Positions 37,596 through 47,509 of a stretch of 64,000 nt of DNA are shown here, piece by piece. The notes beneath the pieces were generated by a model that did not search any database, was not told where the DNA came from, and saw only the letters and a list, made by a program, of their open reading frames with translations. The stretch is taken from assembly GCF_003865135.1 (NCBI RefSeq), contig NZ_BHZC01000001.1, forward strand, positions 2,542,001 to 2,606,000, given 5' to 3'. The position numbers and the translations under genes were made by a program. The stretch comes from Streptomyces chrestomyceticus JCM 4735 (lineage in GTDB: Bacteria; Actinomycetota; Actinomycetes; Streptomycetales; Streptomycetaceae). The stretch's first letter is position 1. Each line of letters starts with the position of its first letter.

Positions 37596-39077
37596 TCAGT
37601 CGCACCCGCAGCCCGCGGCCGGGGCCGGGGCGGGCGCCGGCGCGCCGATCGTCGGCAGGCCGAGCATGACACCGGCCGGGGCGGCGGGAGCGGCGTTGCG
37701 CTTCTCCCAGGCGTCGCCCGCGCGCGTACGGCGGACGGCCTGGGCCGGGCCCTCGGCGAGCAGGTGGTGCGGCGCGGCGTAGGTGATCTCGACGGTCACC
37801 ATGTCGCCGGGGCGGACCGGCTCCTCGGGGCGGGTGAAGTGCACCAGGCGGTTGTCGGGCGCGCGGCCGGACAGGCGGCGCGTGGCGTCGTCCTTGCGCC
37901 CCTCACCCTCGGCGACCATGACCTCCAGGACACGGCCGACCTGCTTCTTGTTCTCCTCCCAGGAGATCTCCTCCTGGAGGGCGACCAGCCGCTCGTAGCG
38001 GGCCTGGACGACCTCCTTGGGGATCTGCCCCTCCATCTCGGCGGCCGGGGTGCCCGGGCGCTTGGAGTACTGGAAGGTGAAGGCCTGCGCGAAGCGGGAC
38101 TCGCGGACCGTGTGCAGGGTCTGCTCGAAGTCCTCCTCGGTCTCGCCCGGGAAGCCGACGATGATGTCCGTGGAGATGGCGGCGTCCGGCATCGCGGCGC
38201 GCACCTTCTCGATGATGCCGAGGAAGCGCTCCTGGCGGTACGAGCGGCGCATCGCCTTGAGGACCGTGTCCGAGCCGGACTGCAGCGGCATGTGGAGCTG
38301 CGGCATCACGTTCGGGGTCTCGGCCATGGCGGCGATGACGTCGTCGGTGAAGTCGCGGGGGTGCGGCGAGGTGAACCGGACCCGCTCCAGGCCCTCGATC
38401 TTCCCGCAGGCGCGCAGCAGCTTGCTGAACGCCTCGCGGTCGCCGATGTCGGAGCCGTACGCGTTGACGTTCTGGCCGAGCAGGGTGATCTCGGAGACGC
38501 CCTCGCCGACCAGCGCCTCGATCTCGGCGAGGATGTCGCCGGGGCGGCGGTCCTTCTCCTTGCCGCGCAGGGCCGGGACGATGCAGAAGGTGCAGGTGTT
38601 GTTGCAGCCCACGGAGATCGAGACCCAGGCCGCGTACGCGCTCTCACGGCGGGTGGGCAGCGTGGAGGGGAACGCCTCCAGCGACTCGGCGATCTCGACC
38701 TGGGCCTCCTCCTGGACGCGGGCGCGCTCCAGGAGCACCGGCAGCTTGCCGATGTTGTGCGTCCCGAAGACCACGTCGACCCAGGGGGCCTTCTTGACGA
38801 TGGTGTCGCGGTCCTTCTGCGCCAGGCAGCCGCCGACCGCGATCTGCATCCCGGGCCGCGCCGCCTTCTTGGGCGCGAGCTGGCCGAGGTTGCCGTAGAG
38901 CCGGTTGTCGGCGTTCTCCCGCACCGCGCAGGTGTTGAAGACGACGACATCGGCCCCGTCGGCGCCCTGCGGCGCGGGGACGTATCCGGCGTCCTCCAGC
39001 AGGCCCGACAGCCGCTCGGAGTCGTGGACGTTCATCTGGCACCCGTAGGTGCGCACCTCGTATGTCTTCGCACTCAT
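37596..39077 (-). CDS. miaB: tRNA-2-methylthio-N6-dimethylallyladenosine synthase
   Basis: Radical SAM methylthiotransferase that completes the A37 modification begun by MiaA. The 493-residue protein from the ATG at 39077 has three N-terminal cluster cysteines ([22 protein letters not shown]) and the radical SAM motif [12 protein letters not shown], so both iron-sulfur clusters can form. A TRAM domain occupies the end of the conserved part. The last 40 residues are a Pro/Ala-rich tail ending [13 protein letters not shown] with two extra cysteines. Divergent from the TAXI-like gene by 78 bp. Confidence 0.96.
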   Translation of the reverse strand: MSAKTYEVRTYGCQMNVHDSERLSGLLEDAGYVPAPQGADGADVVVFNTCAVRENADNRLYGNLGQLAPKKAARPGMQIAVGGCLAQKDRDTIVKKAPWVDVVFGTHNIGKLPVLLERARVQEEAQVEIAESLEAFPSTLPTRRESAYAAWVSISVGCNNTCTFCIVPALRGKEKDRRPGDILAEIEALVGEGVSEITLLGQNVNAYGSDIGDREAFSKLLRACGKIEGLERVRFTSPHPRDFTDDVIAAMAETPNVMPQLHMPLQSGSDTVLKAMRRSYRQERFLGIIEKVRAAMPDAAISTDIIVGFPGETEEDFEQTLHTVRESRFAQAFTFQYSKRPGTPAAEMEGQIPKEVVQARYERLVALQEEISWEENKKQVGRVLEVMVAEGEGRKDDATRRLSGRAPDNRLVHFTRPEEPVRPGDMVTVEITYAAPHHLLAEGPAQAVRRTRAGDAWEKRNAAPAAPAGVMLGLPTIGAPAPAPAPAAGCGCD

Positions 39078-39155
39078 CTCAATCGACCAGGGTACGTGCT
39101 CCCGCCGCCCCCTCGCCCCTCCCTTTCCCGGTACCGGGCTGGCAGGATCCCGGCC

Positions 39156-40154
39156 ATGGTCTCCGTACTCCCCCGCTCCGGCCGCCGCCGGGCGCTGCTC
39201 GCGGGTGCCGCGGTGCTGGCCGTGCTCGGCCTGCTGCTGTGGTGGCTGCCGTCGATGGCCGGGCCGCCCGAGCCCGGCGGGCGGTTGACACTGTCCACCG
39301 GCGTGCGCTCCGGGGTGTACGCGCGTTACGGGGAGCTCCTCAAGCAGGATCTGCGCCGGGACCTGCCGCGGGTGGACGTACGGCTGATGAACAGCGCGGG
39401 GTCGCTGGACAATCTGGAGCACCTGGCGACCGGCAAGGCGCAGTTCGCGATCGCGACCGCGGACGCGGTGGCCGAGCGGCAGCGTCTCCATCCGCGGCAG
39501 GCGGCCGGGCTGCGGGCCTGCGCACGGCTGTACGACGACTACCTGCAGTTGATCGTCCCCGCGGACTCGCCGGTCGACTCGGCCAGGAACCTCGGGAGGC
39601 TGCGCGTCGGGGTGGGGGCGGACGGCTCCGGAGTCCAGCTCACCACCCGGCGGCTGGTCGCGGCGGCCGGGCTGGACTTCGACCACGACATCGAGGCGGT
39701 GCGGGTCGGCATCGACCGGATGCCGAAGCTGCTGGAGGAGGGGAAGCTGGACGCCTTCTTCTGGTCGGGCGGACTGCCGACCTCGGCCGTGCAGCAGGTG
39801 GCCCGGCGGATGCCGATACGGCTCGTCCAGCTCGGGGACCTGATTCCGGCGCTGCACCGGCAGGGCGGGCGAAGCCGTTACTACCGGGCGGCCGTGATGC
39901 CGGCCGACGCCTATCCGCTGGTCCAGAAGGGGCAGGCGGTCAGGACGATCGCGGTCGCGAATCTCCTGGTCACCACCGACCGGGAGGACCCGGTACGGAC
40001 GGAGGCGATCACCCGGACCGTCATAAGGAGCCGGGACCGGATCGGTACCGAGGTGCACGCCGCGCAGAAGGTGGACCTGCGGACCGCGGTGTTCACCGAT
40101 CCGCTGCCGCTGCACGAGGGCGCGCGGCGTTATTACGTGTCGGAGAAGCCGTAA
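39156..40154 (+). CDS. TAXI-family TRAP solute receptor-like protein
   Basis: 332 residues from the ATG at 39156. A basic start and the hydrophobic [20 protein letters not shown] form an uncleaved signal anchor or signal peptide. The body matches TAXI receptors: [40 protein letters not shown], then [12 protein letters not shown] and [23 protein letters not shown] proteins bind small acids such as glutamate for TRAP transporters. No TRAP membrane genes are nearby, so its partner is elsewhere or it acts as a sensor. It stands alone between miaB and the DEAD-box gene. Confidence 0.85.
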   Translation: MVSVLPRSGRRRALLAGAAVLAVLGLLLWWLPSMAGPPEPGGRLTLSTGVRSGVYARYGELLKQDLRRDLPRVDVRLMNSAGSLDNLEHLATGKAQFAIATADAVAERQRLHPRQAAGLRACARLYDDYLQLIVPADSPVDSARNLGRLRVGVGADGSGVQLTTRRLVAAAGLDFDHDIEAVRVGIDRMPKLLEEGKLDAFFWSGGLPTSAVQQVARRMPIRLVQLGDLIPALHRQGGRSRYYRAAVMPADAYPLVQKGQAVRTIAVANLLVTTDREDPVRTEAITRTVIRSRDRIGTEVHAAQKVDLRTAVFTDPLPLHEGARRYYVSEKP

Positions 40155-40221
40155 CGGGCCGCTTCCGGGGGGCCGGAGGCGCCGGGGCATGCACGGGCCT
40201 CCGTGCACGCCCCGGCGCGCG

Positions 40222-41658
40222 TCACGCCTTGGGCGCTCGCGGGGTGCGCGGCGCCTTGGGGGCGCGGGAGGGACGCCGGGACGGACGGCCGCCGCCCGAG
40301 GCGCCGGTGCCGCCGCCCGCCGAGCCGCCGCCGGAGCCGCCGCGGCGCGGCCGTCGGCGCCCGCCACCGCCGCCCGTGGACTTGGGCCGCTCCTGCTGCG
40401 CGGGGACCGCGATCACGACCGGCTGGCCGGACGGCGCCTGCGCGCCCGTGATCCGTATGAGTTCGCTGTCGCCGGGCCGGACCCGGGCCGTACCGGGGGT
40501 GATCTTCGCCCGGGACATCAGCCGGGTCATGTCCCGGCGCTGGCCGGGCGTGACCAGGGTGACGACGGTGCCCGACTCACCGGCCCGCGCGGTACGGCCG
40601 CCGCGGTGCAGGTAGTCCTTGGCCTCGGTCGGCGGGTCGACGTTGACCACCAGGTCGAGGCCGTCGATGTGGATGCCGCGGGCGGCGACGTTGGTGGCGA
40701 TCAGCACGGTGGCCTGGCCGGTGCGGAACTGCTCCAGGGTGCGGGTGCGCTGCGGCTGGGACTTGCCGCCGTGCAGCGCCGCGGCCCGTACGCCCTGCGA
40801 CAGCAGGTGCTTGGTGAGCCGGTCGGCGCCGCGCTTGGTGTCCACGAACATGATCACGCGGCCGTCGCGGGCGGCGATCTCGGTCGTGGTGGCCCGCTTG
40901 TCGGTGTCGTCCACGTACAGGACGTGGTGCTCCATGGTGGTGACCGTCGCGGCCGACGGGTCCACGGAGTGGGTGACCGGGTCGGTCAGGAAGCGGCGTA
41001 CGAGCTTGTCGACGTTGCGGTCCAGCGTCGCGGAGAACAGCATCCGCTGGCCGTCCGGGTCCACCTTCTCCATCAGGCGGGTGACCTGCGGCAGGAAGCC
41101 CATGTCGGTCATCTGGTCGGCCTCGTCGAGGACGGTGATGGCGACCTGGTCGAGCTTGCAGGCGCGGCGGTCCAGCAGGTCGGCGAGCCGGCCCGGGGTG
41201 GCGACCAGGATCTCGGCGCCCTTGCGCAGCGCGTCGACCTGGCGGTTGATCGAGGTGCCGCCGACGACCGTGGTCGTGCGCAGGCCGACCGCGGTGGCGT
41301 ACGGGGCGAGCGCCTGGGTGACCTGGGTGGCCAGCTCACGGGTGGGCACGAGCACCATCGCGAGGGGGCTCTTGCTCTCGGCGCGGCGTCCGGCCGTACG
41401 GCTGAGCATCGCCAGTCCGAAGGCCAGGGTCTTGCCGGAGCCGGTCCGGCCGCGGCCGAGGACGTCCCGGCCCGCGAGGGTGGCGGGCAGCGTCGCGGCC
41501 TGGATGGGGAACGGCTCGGTGACGCCCTGCGCGCGCAGCGCGGTGAGAAGGGCCGGTGCCAGCGGCAGCTCGTCGAAGGAGACGGCGGGCGGCTGGGGGG
41601 CCGTCCGCGGGGACGGCTGGGGTGCGGCGCTCTGTCGCGGTGCGGTCGCTCGGGTCAC
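40222..41658 (-). CDS. DEAD-box RNA helicase
   Basis: ATP-dependent RNA helicase, 478 residues from the GTG at 41658 (AAGG about seven bases upstream); the frame is open to 41700. The Q motif is FSDELP-like ([16 protein letters not shown]), Walker A is GRTGSGKT, the DEAD box reads VLDEADQM, and SAT (LFSATL) and [10 protein letters not shown] motif VI are present. The C-terminal 75 residues are Gly/Arg/Pro-rich ([17 protein letters not shown]), an RNA-binding tail common in actinobacterial homologues. It lies downstream of the cold-shock gene with a strong terminator between, so the two are likely separate units but both linked to cold adaptation and RNA folding. Confidence 0.93.
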   Translation of the reverse strand: MTRATAPRQSAAPQPSPRTAPQPPAVSFDELPLAPALLTALRAQGVTEPFPIQAATLPATLAGRDVLGRGRTGSGKTLAFGLAMLSRTAGRRAESKSPLAMVLVPTRELATQVTQALAPYATAVGLRTTTVVGGTSINRQVDALRKGAEILVATPGRLADLLDRRACKLDQVAITVLDEADQMTDMGFLPQVTRLMEKVDPDGQRMLFSATLDRNVDKLVRRFLTDPVTHSVDPSAATVTTMEHHVLYVDDTDKRATTTEIAARDGRVIMFVDTKRGADRLTKHLLSQGVRAAALHGGKSQPQRTRTLEQFRTGQATVLIATNVAARGIHIDGLDLVVNVDPPTEAKDYLHRGGRTARAGESGTVVTLVTPGQRRDMTRLMSRAKITPGTARVRPGDSELIRITGAQAPSGQPVVIAVPAQQERPKSTGGGGGRRRPRRGGSGGGSAGGGTGASGGGRPSRRPSRAPKAPRTPRAPKA

Positions 41659-41837
41659 TGAAAGCCCTTCTGTGGCGGGGAGGCCGAGCGCGTACGGCAC
41701 GGTGCCGTGCGGTCTCGGGCCGCATGGGTACGGGACGTACGCATACGGGTCGTGCGGCTGCGGTGCGCTCGCGCGACGACGTGCGGTGCGGACGGCGAGC
41801 CGTGCGCGGGGCGTACGGCGGTGGGCCGTACGGATAC

Positions 41838-41873
41838 GGACGGGGCCCGCACCGGCCGGTGCGGGCCCCGTCC
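41838..41873 (-). terminator. Terminator after the cold-shock gene
   Basis: A 36-bp perfect inverted repeat with arms of GGACGGGGCCCGCACC and its complement around a central GGCC. It begins 17 bp after the stop of the cold-shock gene on the minus strand and separates it from the DEAD-box gene. The stem is about 16 bp and nearly all G-C. Confidence 0.88.
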
Positions 41874-41889
41874 GCTGACGTGCGGTGCG

Positions 41890-42093
41890 TCAGGCGGGGA
41901 TGATGTTCTCCGCCTGCGGGCCCTTCGGGCCCTGGGTCACGTCGAAGCTGACCTTCTGGCCCTCCAGGAGCTCACGGAAGCCCTGCGCCTGGATGTTCGA
42001 GTAGTGGGCGAAGACGTCGGGGCCGCCGCCGTCCTGCTCGATGAAGCCGAAGCCCTTTTCCGCGTTGAACCACTTCACGGTGCCGGTGGCCAT
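41890..42093 (-). CDS. Cold-shock protein (CspA family)
   Basis: 67-residue single-domain RNA/DNA-binding protein of the OB fold. It begins [23 protein letters not shown]1 is KGFGFI and RNP2 is VFAHYS. The rest, [18 protein letters not shown], is typical of streptomycete cold-shock proteins. The ATG at 42093 follows GAAGGAGA. Such proteins melt RNA structure and are often abundant. The single gene has its own terminator and an AT-richer leader with hairpins. Confidence 0.95.
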   Translation of the reverse strand: MATGTVKWFNAEKGFGFIEQDGGGPDVFAHYSNIQAQGFRELLEGQKVSFDVTQGPKGPQAENIIPA

Positions 42094-42318
42094 GTTTTTC
42101 TCCTTCTAGGGGCAAACCGGAGACCGCACTGCGCGGCCTCCCTGTCGCCGAGATGATCGCCCCACACCGGAGAAAGGTCCGGAAAACAAGGAACGCCCGG
42201 GGCTTCCAGCCACCGGGCGCGCACAAAGTTCATGGGTACCACAACTGCAACGCCGTCAACGGTAACACACCTTCACGGTCCCGGCAGGGCCGCCCGCGGC
42301 CGGGCCCGGGCCGGGCGG
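42094..42318 (-). promoter_or_regulatory. Leader and promoter region of the cold-shock gene
   Basis: Between the histidine kinase stop and the cold-shock start. Two hairpins are visible: GGAGACCGC at 42119-42127 with GCGGCCTCC at 42133-42141 (one mismatch), and CGCCCGG at 42194-42200 with CCGGGCG at 42213-42219. The second may end the kinase transcript. The first would lie in the cold-shock mRNA leader, where structured 5' UTRs are common. I see no coding sequence. Confidence 0.5.
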
Positions 42319-43725
42319 TCACGGCGCGTTGCGCGGCACCACCACGGTCACCCGCAGCCCGTGCGGCCGGTGCGGCGCGAAGGAGAGCGTGGCGCCGCCG
42401 CCGGCGAGCAGCGCGCGGGTGATCGACAGGCCCAGTCCGGAGCCGGAGACGTTCTGGTGGCGGCCGCTGCGCCAGAAACGGTCGCCGATCCGGGCCAGTT
42501 CGTCCTCGGTGAGGCCGGGGCCGTGATCGCAGACGGTGATCCGTACGGTCTCGCCGTCCGGCACCACCCCGACGGTGACCCGTTCCCCGGCGGGCGTGAA
42601 CTTCAGGGCGTTGTCGACCAGGGCGTCCAGGGCGCTGGACAGGGCGACCGGGTCCGCCCAGCCCGTCACGGCCCGCTGGCCCTCGTAGGACAGCAGCACC
42701 CCTTCCTCGTCGGCCAGCGGGCGCCAGGAGCCGACCCGCTCGGCGGCGAGCGCGGCGATGTCGGTGAGCTGGAGGTCGGCGGCGGCGTGCTCGGCCAGCG
42801 CCAGGCCGAGGAGGTCGTCCAGGACCCGGGCCAGGCGCTTGCCCTCCGTACGGACGGAGGCGATCTCCTCGTTGCCGTCGGGGAGTTCCAGGGCGAGCAG
42901 CTCGATGCGCAGCAGCAGTGCGGAGAGGGGGTTCCGCAGTTGGTGCGAGGCGTCGGCGACAAAGGCCCGCTGCTGTTCCAGCACCTCCTCGACGTTGTCG
43001 GCCATCTCGTTGAACGAACGGGCCAGGCGGCGGAGTTCCGGAGGCCCGGAAGCGGCCGCGACCCGGGACTTCATCCGGCCGGTGGCGATGTCGTGGCTCG
43101 CGGCGTCCAGGATGCGCACCGGGCGCAGCACCCAGCCGGTGAGCCGGAAGGCGGCGCCCACCGCGACGAGCATGGCCGCGCACTCCCCCGCCCCGATCAG
43201 CAGCCAGCCGTGCAGGGTGCGGGAGCGCATCCGCCCGGTGGGCGAGTCGGTGACGACGACGGCCACCACGTCGCCGTCCCGGACGACGGGCGAGGCGACG
43301 GGGATCCGGCCGTCGTCGTCCCAGGGCCAGATCTGGTGGGGGTCGTGGCTGCGGCGGCCCGCCAGGGCCTCGCTGAAGGCCCGCGCGCCTTCCCCCTTCT
43401 CCGGTACGCGCCAGTCGGCGGGGGCCGCCGCCATGGGCGTGCCGTCGCGGAAGAACACGCCGGCGCGGATGCCGTACAGCTCGTGGTAGCGCTTGAGTTC
43501 GGCGCTCAGCGTGGTCTGCCGCTCGTCCTCGTCGGGGGTCTTGCCCGCGCCCGGGCGGGCGGTGACGTACTGGGCGAGGGAGGCGAAGCGCGCCGCGTCG
43601 TCGATCCGGTCGACGACCACCCGCTGCTGTTCGACGCCCGCGGTGATGCCGGCGAGCGGGAAGCCGAGCGCGAGCAGCACCCCGGCCAGCAGGACGATCA
43701 GGAGCGGGAGGAGTCGGGTGCGCAC
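42319..43725 (-). CDS. Two-component sensor histidine kinase
   Basis: Membrane histidine kinase, 468 residues. Residues 8-28 and 172-197 are transmembrane segments enclosing an extracytoplasmic sensor domain of about 140 residues. A HAMP domain (WVLRPVRILDAASHDIATGR) leads to the phosphoacceptor His261 in FVADASHQLRNPLSAL. The ATPase domain has the N box DALVDNALKFTPAG, the G1 box CDHGPGLTEDELARI and the G2 box SGLGLSITRALL. All catalytic boxes are intact. The gene starts 18 bp after the stop of the response regulator gene, so the pair is one operon. The stimulus is unknown. Confidence 0.93.
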   Translation of the reverse strand: MRTRLLPLLIVLLAGVLLALGFPLAGITAGVEQQRVVVDRIDDAARFASLAQYVTARPGAGKTPDEDERQTTLSAELKRYHELYGIRAGVFFRDGTPMAAAPADWRVPEKGEGARAFSEALAGRRSHDPHQIWPWDDDGRIPVASPVVRDGDVVAVVVTDSPTGRMRSRTLHGWLLIGAGECAAMLVAVGAAFRLTGWVLRPVRILDAASHDIATGRMKSRVAAASGPPELRRLARSFNEMADNVEEVLEQQRAFVADASHQLRNPLSALLLRIELLALELPDGNEEIASVRTEGKRLARVLDDLLGLALAEHAAADLQLTDIAALAAERVGSWRPLADEEGVLLSYEGQRAVTGWADPVALSSALDALVDNALKFTPAGERVTVGVVPDGETVRITVCDHGPGLTEDELARIGDRFWRSGRHQNVSGSGLGLSITRALLAGGGATLSFAPHRPHGLRVTVVVPRNAP

Positions 43726-43743
43726 GGTGCGGGCCGCCGGCCG

Positions 43744-44484
43744 TCAGGAGGCCGGGCCGGCCGGTGACACGGCGGCGGGCGGCGTCACGAGCCGGTAGCC
43801 GACCCCGCGCACGGTCTCGATCAGCGCGGGCATCCGCAGCTTGGCGCGCAGCGACGCGATGTGCACTTCCAGGGTCCGGCCGGTCCCCTCCCAGCTTGTG
43901 CGCCACACCTCGCTGATGATCTGTTCGCGGCGGAAGACGACGCCCGGCCGCTGCGCGAGCAGGGCGAGCAGGTCGAACTCCTTGCGGGTCAGGGGGACGG
44001 CGGTGCCGCCCACGGACACCTGCCGGGTGGACAGTTCGATGGTGACGGCGCCCAGCCGCAGGTCGCCGGGCGGGGCACCCTCCTGGGCGGGCGGCTCCCC
44101 CGGGGCGGCGGGCGTGGCGGCGCGGCGGCGGCTGACGGCGTGGATACGGGCGAGCAGTTCGCCGGTGTCGTAGGGCTTGACCACGTAGTCGTCGGCGCCG
44201 AGGTTCAGGCCGTGGATACGGGAACGGACGTCCGCCCGCGCGGTCACCATGATCACCGGGCTGCCGCACATCCGCCGGATCCGGCCACAGACCTCGAAGC
44301 CGTCCTGGTCGGGCAGGCCGAGGTCGAGCAGGACCACCCCGAAGGGCTCCCGGCCGCCGGGCAGCAGGGCCTGCAGCGCCTCCTCGCCGTTGCGGGCGTG
44401 GGTGACGTCGAAGCCGTGCCGGGACAGCACGGCGGACAGGGCGGCCGCGACATGGTCGTCGTCCTCCACGAGCAGCAGCCGCAC
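43744..44484 (-). CDS. OmpR/PhoB-type response regulator
   Basis: 246 residues from the GTG at 44484 (VRLLLVEDDDHVAAALSAVL), four bases after AGGAGGGG; the frame is also open from an ATG at 44520. The receiver domain has the acidic pocket EDDD (7-10), the phosphoacceptor Asp54 in VLLDLGLPDQDG, Thr in MVTARAD and Lys in DDYVVKPYDTGEL. A Pro-rich linker leads to a winged-helix domain with VPLTRKEFDLLALLAQRPG and VHIASLRAKLRMPALIETVR. It forms a pair with the kinase 18 bp downstream. I recall this pair as the conserved regulator next to gluABCD in streptomycetes. Confidence 0.94.
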   Translation of the reverse strand: MRLLLVEDDDHVAAALSAVLSRHGFDVTHARNGEEALQALLPGGREPFGVVLLDLGLPDQDGFEVCGRIRRMCGSPVIMVTARADVRSRIHGLNLGADDYVVKPYDTGELLARIHAVSRRRAATPAAPGEPPAQEGAPPGDLRLGAVTIELSTRQVSVGGTAVPLTRKEFDLLALLAQRPGVVFRREQIISEVWRTSWEGTGRTLEVHIASLRAKLRMPALIETVRGVGYRLVTPPAAVSPAGPAS

Positions 44485-44821
44485 CGGCCCCCTCCTCACG
44501 TTGTGTGCCCGGCCGCGCATACCTGGACGCGCGGGTGCATAGGTGTACACCCGTACGCGGGCGCGTACGGATCGCGGGCCGTCACGGAGCGGCCAAAAGG
44601 CATCTACGGCGATGGACGGCACGCACGTCAAGGGGGTATTCCCGGAGGGCCGGTTCCGTTATGCAGCCGGTACACCGGGGCGCCGGTCCACGCGCCCCGT
44701 GCACGCCGCGTGTCCCTTCGCGGCCGTATCGTTATGCTCAAATCCCGCTCAGATGTAATGACGCTGGTCGCAGGGCGTTACTAGGGTCCTCCCCAACCGA
44801 GGAGGACGGAGCTGTACGCCG
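44485..44821. promoter_or_regulatory. Divergent region between the two-component system and gluABCD
   Basis: 337 bp between divergent starts, carrying the promoters for both operons. TAGGGT at 44782-44787 is a plausible -10 for gluA, and GGAGG near 44801-44805 precedes its ATG. An AT-richer patch near 44725-44760 supports a promoter position. No repeat or other gene is apparent. Confidence 0.4.
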
Positions 44822-45607
44822 ATGAGCGAAGTATCGGTGACCAAGAGCGACAAGGGGCCCGCGTCGGCGGGCGACCCGCTGGTCGTGCTGGACAACGTGA
44901 ACAAGCACTTCGGCGCGCTGCACGTACTCCAGGACATCGACCTGACCATCCGGCGCGGTGAGGTGGTCGTGGTGATCGGGCCCTCCGGGTCCGGCAAATC
45001 GACGTTGTGCCGCACGATCAACCGGCTGGAGACCGTGGACTCCGGCGCCATCACCATCGACGGCAAGCCGCTGCCCCAGGAGGGGCGCGAGCTGGCCCGG
45101 CTCCGTGCCGACGTGGGCATGGTCTTCCAGTCCTTCAACCTCTTTGCGCACAAGACGGTGCTGGAGAACGTGATGCTGGGCCAGACCAAGGTCCGCCGCA
45201 CGGACAAGAAGGCGGCCGAGGAGAAGGCCCGGGCCCTGCTGGACCGGGTGGGAGTCGGCACTCAGGCGGACAAGTACCCCGCCCAGCTCTCCGGCGGACA
45301 GCAGCAGCGGGTGGCCATCGCCCGGGCCCTGGCGATGGACCCCAAGGTCATGCTTTTCGACGAGCCGACCTCCGCACTCGACCCGGAGATGATCAACGAG
45401 GTGCTGGAGGTCATGCAGCAGCTCGCCCGGGACGGCATGACGATGGTCGTGGTCACGCACGAGATGGGCTTCGCCCGCTCGGCGGCCAACCGCGTCGTCT
45501 TCATGGCGGACGGCCGGATCGTCGAAGAGGCCGAGCCGAACCAGTTCTTCAACAACCCGCGCAGCGACCGGGCCAAGGACTTCCTCTCGAAGATCCTCCA
45601 CCACTGA
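44822..45607 (+). CDS. gluA: Glutamate ABC transporter ATP-binding protein
   Basis: 261-residue polar-amino-acid ABC ATPase that powers glutamate uptake. Walker A is GPSGSGKST at 53-61, the signature is [18 protein letters not shown], Walker B is [15 protein letters not shown], and the H loop is [13 protein letters not shown]. The N-terminal 18 residues are a short extra lead before the fold. It is the first gene of a four-gene importer operon, 55 bp before gluB. The pattern matches gluABCD of Corynebacterium and Streptomyces. Confidence 0.95.
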   Translation: MSEVSVTKSDKGPASAGDPLVVLDNVNKHFGALHVLQDIDLTIRRGEVVVVIGPSGSGKSTLCRTINRLETVDSGAITIDGKPLPQEGRELARLRADVGMVFQSFNLFAHKTVLENVMLGQTKVRRTDKKAAEEKARALLDRVGVGTQADKYPAQLSGGQQQRVAIARALAMDPKVMLFDEPTSALDPEMINEVLEVMQQLARDGMTMVVVTHEMGFARSAANRVVFMADGRIVEEAEPNQFFNNPRSDRAKDFLSKILHH

Positions 45608-45662
45608 CCGTGCGGCCGGTCATCATGATTGCCAACTTCCGCTGAACCGAAGGATGTTCACC

Positions 45663-46571
45663 ATGAGGATTCGTAAGACGGCCGCGGCGGGTGCGGTGGT
45701 GCTCGCGCTGACGGCGACGGCGACCGCATGTGGCGGCGAGTCGGGCACGGCCGGCGACAAGGCGTCCGGCGGGGAGGTCTACAGCGGGACGTACCCGGTC
45801 AACGACAAGGCGAACGTGAACTCGCCGGCCTGGAAGAAGGCCAAGCAGGCCGGGAAGATCACCATCGGCGCCAAGGCCGACCAGCCCTACCTCGGCTTCC
45901 AGGACACCACCGGCAAGCGGACCGGCTTCGACATCGAGATCGCCAAGATGATCGCCGCCGACCTGGGCTTCTCCGAGAAGCAGATCGAGTTCAAGACGGT
46001 CGACTCCAACGTCCGCGAGACCGCGATCTCCAAGGGCCAGGTCGACTACTACGTCGGCACGTACACGATCAACGAGGAGCGCAAGAAGCAGATCGACTTC
46101 GCGGGCCCGTACTACACCGCGGGCGCGGACCTCCTGGTGCGCCGGGACGACAAGTCCATCACCGGCCCGGACACCGTCAAGGGCAAGAAGGTCTGCTCGA
46201 TCGTCGGCTCCACCCCGCTCCAGGAGATCAAGAAGCCGAAGTACGGCGCGCAGACCACCGAGCTGGCCAAGTACTCGCTGTGCGTCAAGCAGCTCCTCGA
46301 CGGCCAGGTGGACGCGGTCACCACGGACGACGCGATCCTCAAGGGGTACGCGGCCGAGCGGCCCAAGAAGCTGCGGGTCGTCGGCAAGCCGTTCACCAAG
46401 GAGCCGTACGGCGTCGGCCTGATGAAGGGCGACAAGGCGCTGCGCGACGCGATCACCGACGCGCTGGAGAAGCACATCAAGAACGGCGACTACAAGAAGG
46501 CGTACGAAGGCACCCTCGGCAAGTCCGGGACCAGCTTCGTCGCGCCGGAGACGCCGCTGCCCCGCGACTGA
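45663..46571 (+). CDS. gluB: Glutamate-binding lipoprotein
   Basis: Extracytoplasmic substrate-binding protein of 302 residues. The ATG at 45663 follows AAGGAT seven bases upstream; a second ATG nine bases earlier is less well placed. The signal region MRIRKTAAAGAVVLALTATA ends at the lipobox TACG, so Cys is lipidated. The type 2 periplasmic binding fold is clear from GKITIGAKADQPYLGFQD, KRTGFDIEIAKMIAADLGF and VDYYVGTYTINEERKKQIDF. It delivers glutamate, and possibly other polar amino acids, to GluC-GluD. A strong hairpin follows within the 290-bp gap to gluC. Confidence 0.94.
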   Translation: MRIRKTAAAGAVVLALTATATACGGESGTAGDKASGGEVYSGTYPVNDKANVNSPAWKKAKQAGKITIGAKADQPYLGFQDTTGKRTGFDIEIAKMIAADLGFSEKQIEFKTVDSNVRETAISKGQVDYYVGTYTINEERKKQIDFAGPYYTAGADLLVRRDDKSITGPDTVKGKKVCSIVGSTPLQEIKKPKYGAQTTELAKYSLCVKQLLDGQVDAVTTDDAILKGYAAERPKKLRVVGKPFTKEPYGVGLMKGDKALRDAITDALEKHIKNGDYKKAYEGTLGKSGTSFVAPETPLPRD

Positions 46572-46601
46572 CCCGGGCCGCACACCCGCCGTCCGCCGCC
46601 G

Positions 46602-46640
46602 CACGCCCCGTACGCCGCTTCGGCGGGCGTGCGGGGCGTG
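46602..46640 (+). terminator. Intra-operon hairpin between gluB and gluC
   Basis: CACGCCCCGTACGCC at 46602-46616 pairs with GGCGTGCGGGGCGTG at 46626-46640, a 15-bp stem with one T.G wobble and a nine-base loop. It is 30 bp after the gluB stop in a 290-bp gap, long for this operon. It may be a partial terminator or a 3'-end stabiliser that makes gluA-gluB more abundant than gluC-gluD. Confidence 0.75.
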
Positions 46641-46861
46641 GGTGCCTGAGGAACCACGCGCCGGGACGCCCGTGCGCACGCCGTCGCGGGCCGCGCCCGC
46701 GCTCCCGGCCGTACGCCGGTACGCCGCCCGCACCACCGGTACGCCGCGCACGCGAGCGACCGCACGCCGGGGCCGCGCTCCCGTACCCCGCGCGCCGCGC
46801 ACGCCCCGCGCCGGGCCGTCCACCCGTCCGCCGCTGACCTGACCGCTACCGCGGAGAACCC

Positions 46862-47509
46862 ATGAACGTACTCCTCGACTATCTTCCCGAGTTCCGCACC
46901 GGGTTCCTCGGAACCGTGTCGCTCACCGCGGCCAGCGGGGCGCTCGCCATCCTGCTGGGCCTCCTCATCGCCGGATTCCGGGTCTCGCCGGTGCCCCCGC
47001 TGCGCGCCTTCGGGACGGCCTGGGTGACGCTGCTGCGCAACACCCCGCTCACCCTGCTGTTCCTGGTCGCCTTCTTCGTCGTCCCGCAGATCTTCTTCCC
47101 GGGCATCAGCCCGTTCGTGCTCGCGACGCTGGCCCTGGGCTTCTACACGTCCTCGTTCATCTGCGAGGCCGTCCGCTCGGGCATCAACACCGTGCCGCTG
47201 GGCCAGGCGGAGGCCGCCCGCAGCATCGGGATGACCTTCGTCCAGACGCTGCGGATCATCGTCCTGCCGCAGGCCACCCGCACCGTGATCCCGCCGCTGA
47301 GCAGCATCCTGATCGCGCTCACCAAGAACTCGGCCATCGCGGGCGCCTTCAGCAACGCGGAGCTGTTCAACGTCTCCAAGCTCCTGAACGACCAGGGCCG
47401 GCCGATCGGCTGGATCTTCCTCTGGATCGCCCTCGCCTACTTGATCATCACGTTCGCCATCAGCGGCATCTTCCGGCTGCTCGAACGCCGCCTGGAGGTG
47501 GCCCGATGA
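46862..47509 (+). CDS. gluC: Glutamate ABC transporter permease
   Basis: 215-residue membrane protein of the His/Glu/Gln/Arg/opine permease family. The ATG at 46862 follows CGGAGAA. Several hydrophobic helices are evident, for example VSLTAASGALAILLGLLIAG, WVTLLRNTPLTLLFLVAFFV and IFLWIALAYLIITFAISGIF. The cytoplasmic EAA loop, which contacts GluA, reads GQAEAARSIGMTFVQTLRII. The stop overlaps the gluD start by four bases (ATGA), so translation of the two is coupled. Confidence 0.94.
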   Translation: MNVLLDYLPEFRTGFLGTVSLTAASGALAILLGLLIAGFRVSPVPPLRAFGTAWVTLLRNTPLTLLFLVAFFVVPQIFFPGISPFVLATLALGFYTSSFICEAVRSGINTVPLGQAEAARSIGMTFVQTLRIIVLPQATRTVIPPLSSILIALTKNSAIAGAFSNAELFNVSKLLNDQGRPIGWIFLWIALAYLIITFAISGIFRLLERRLEVAR

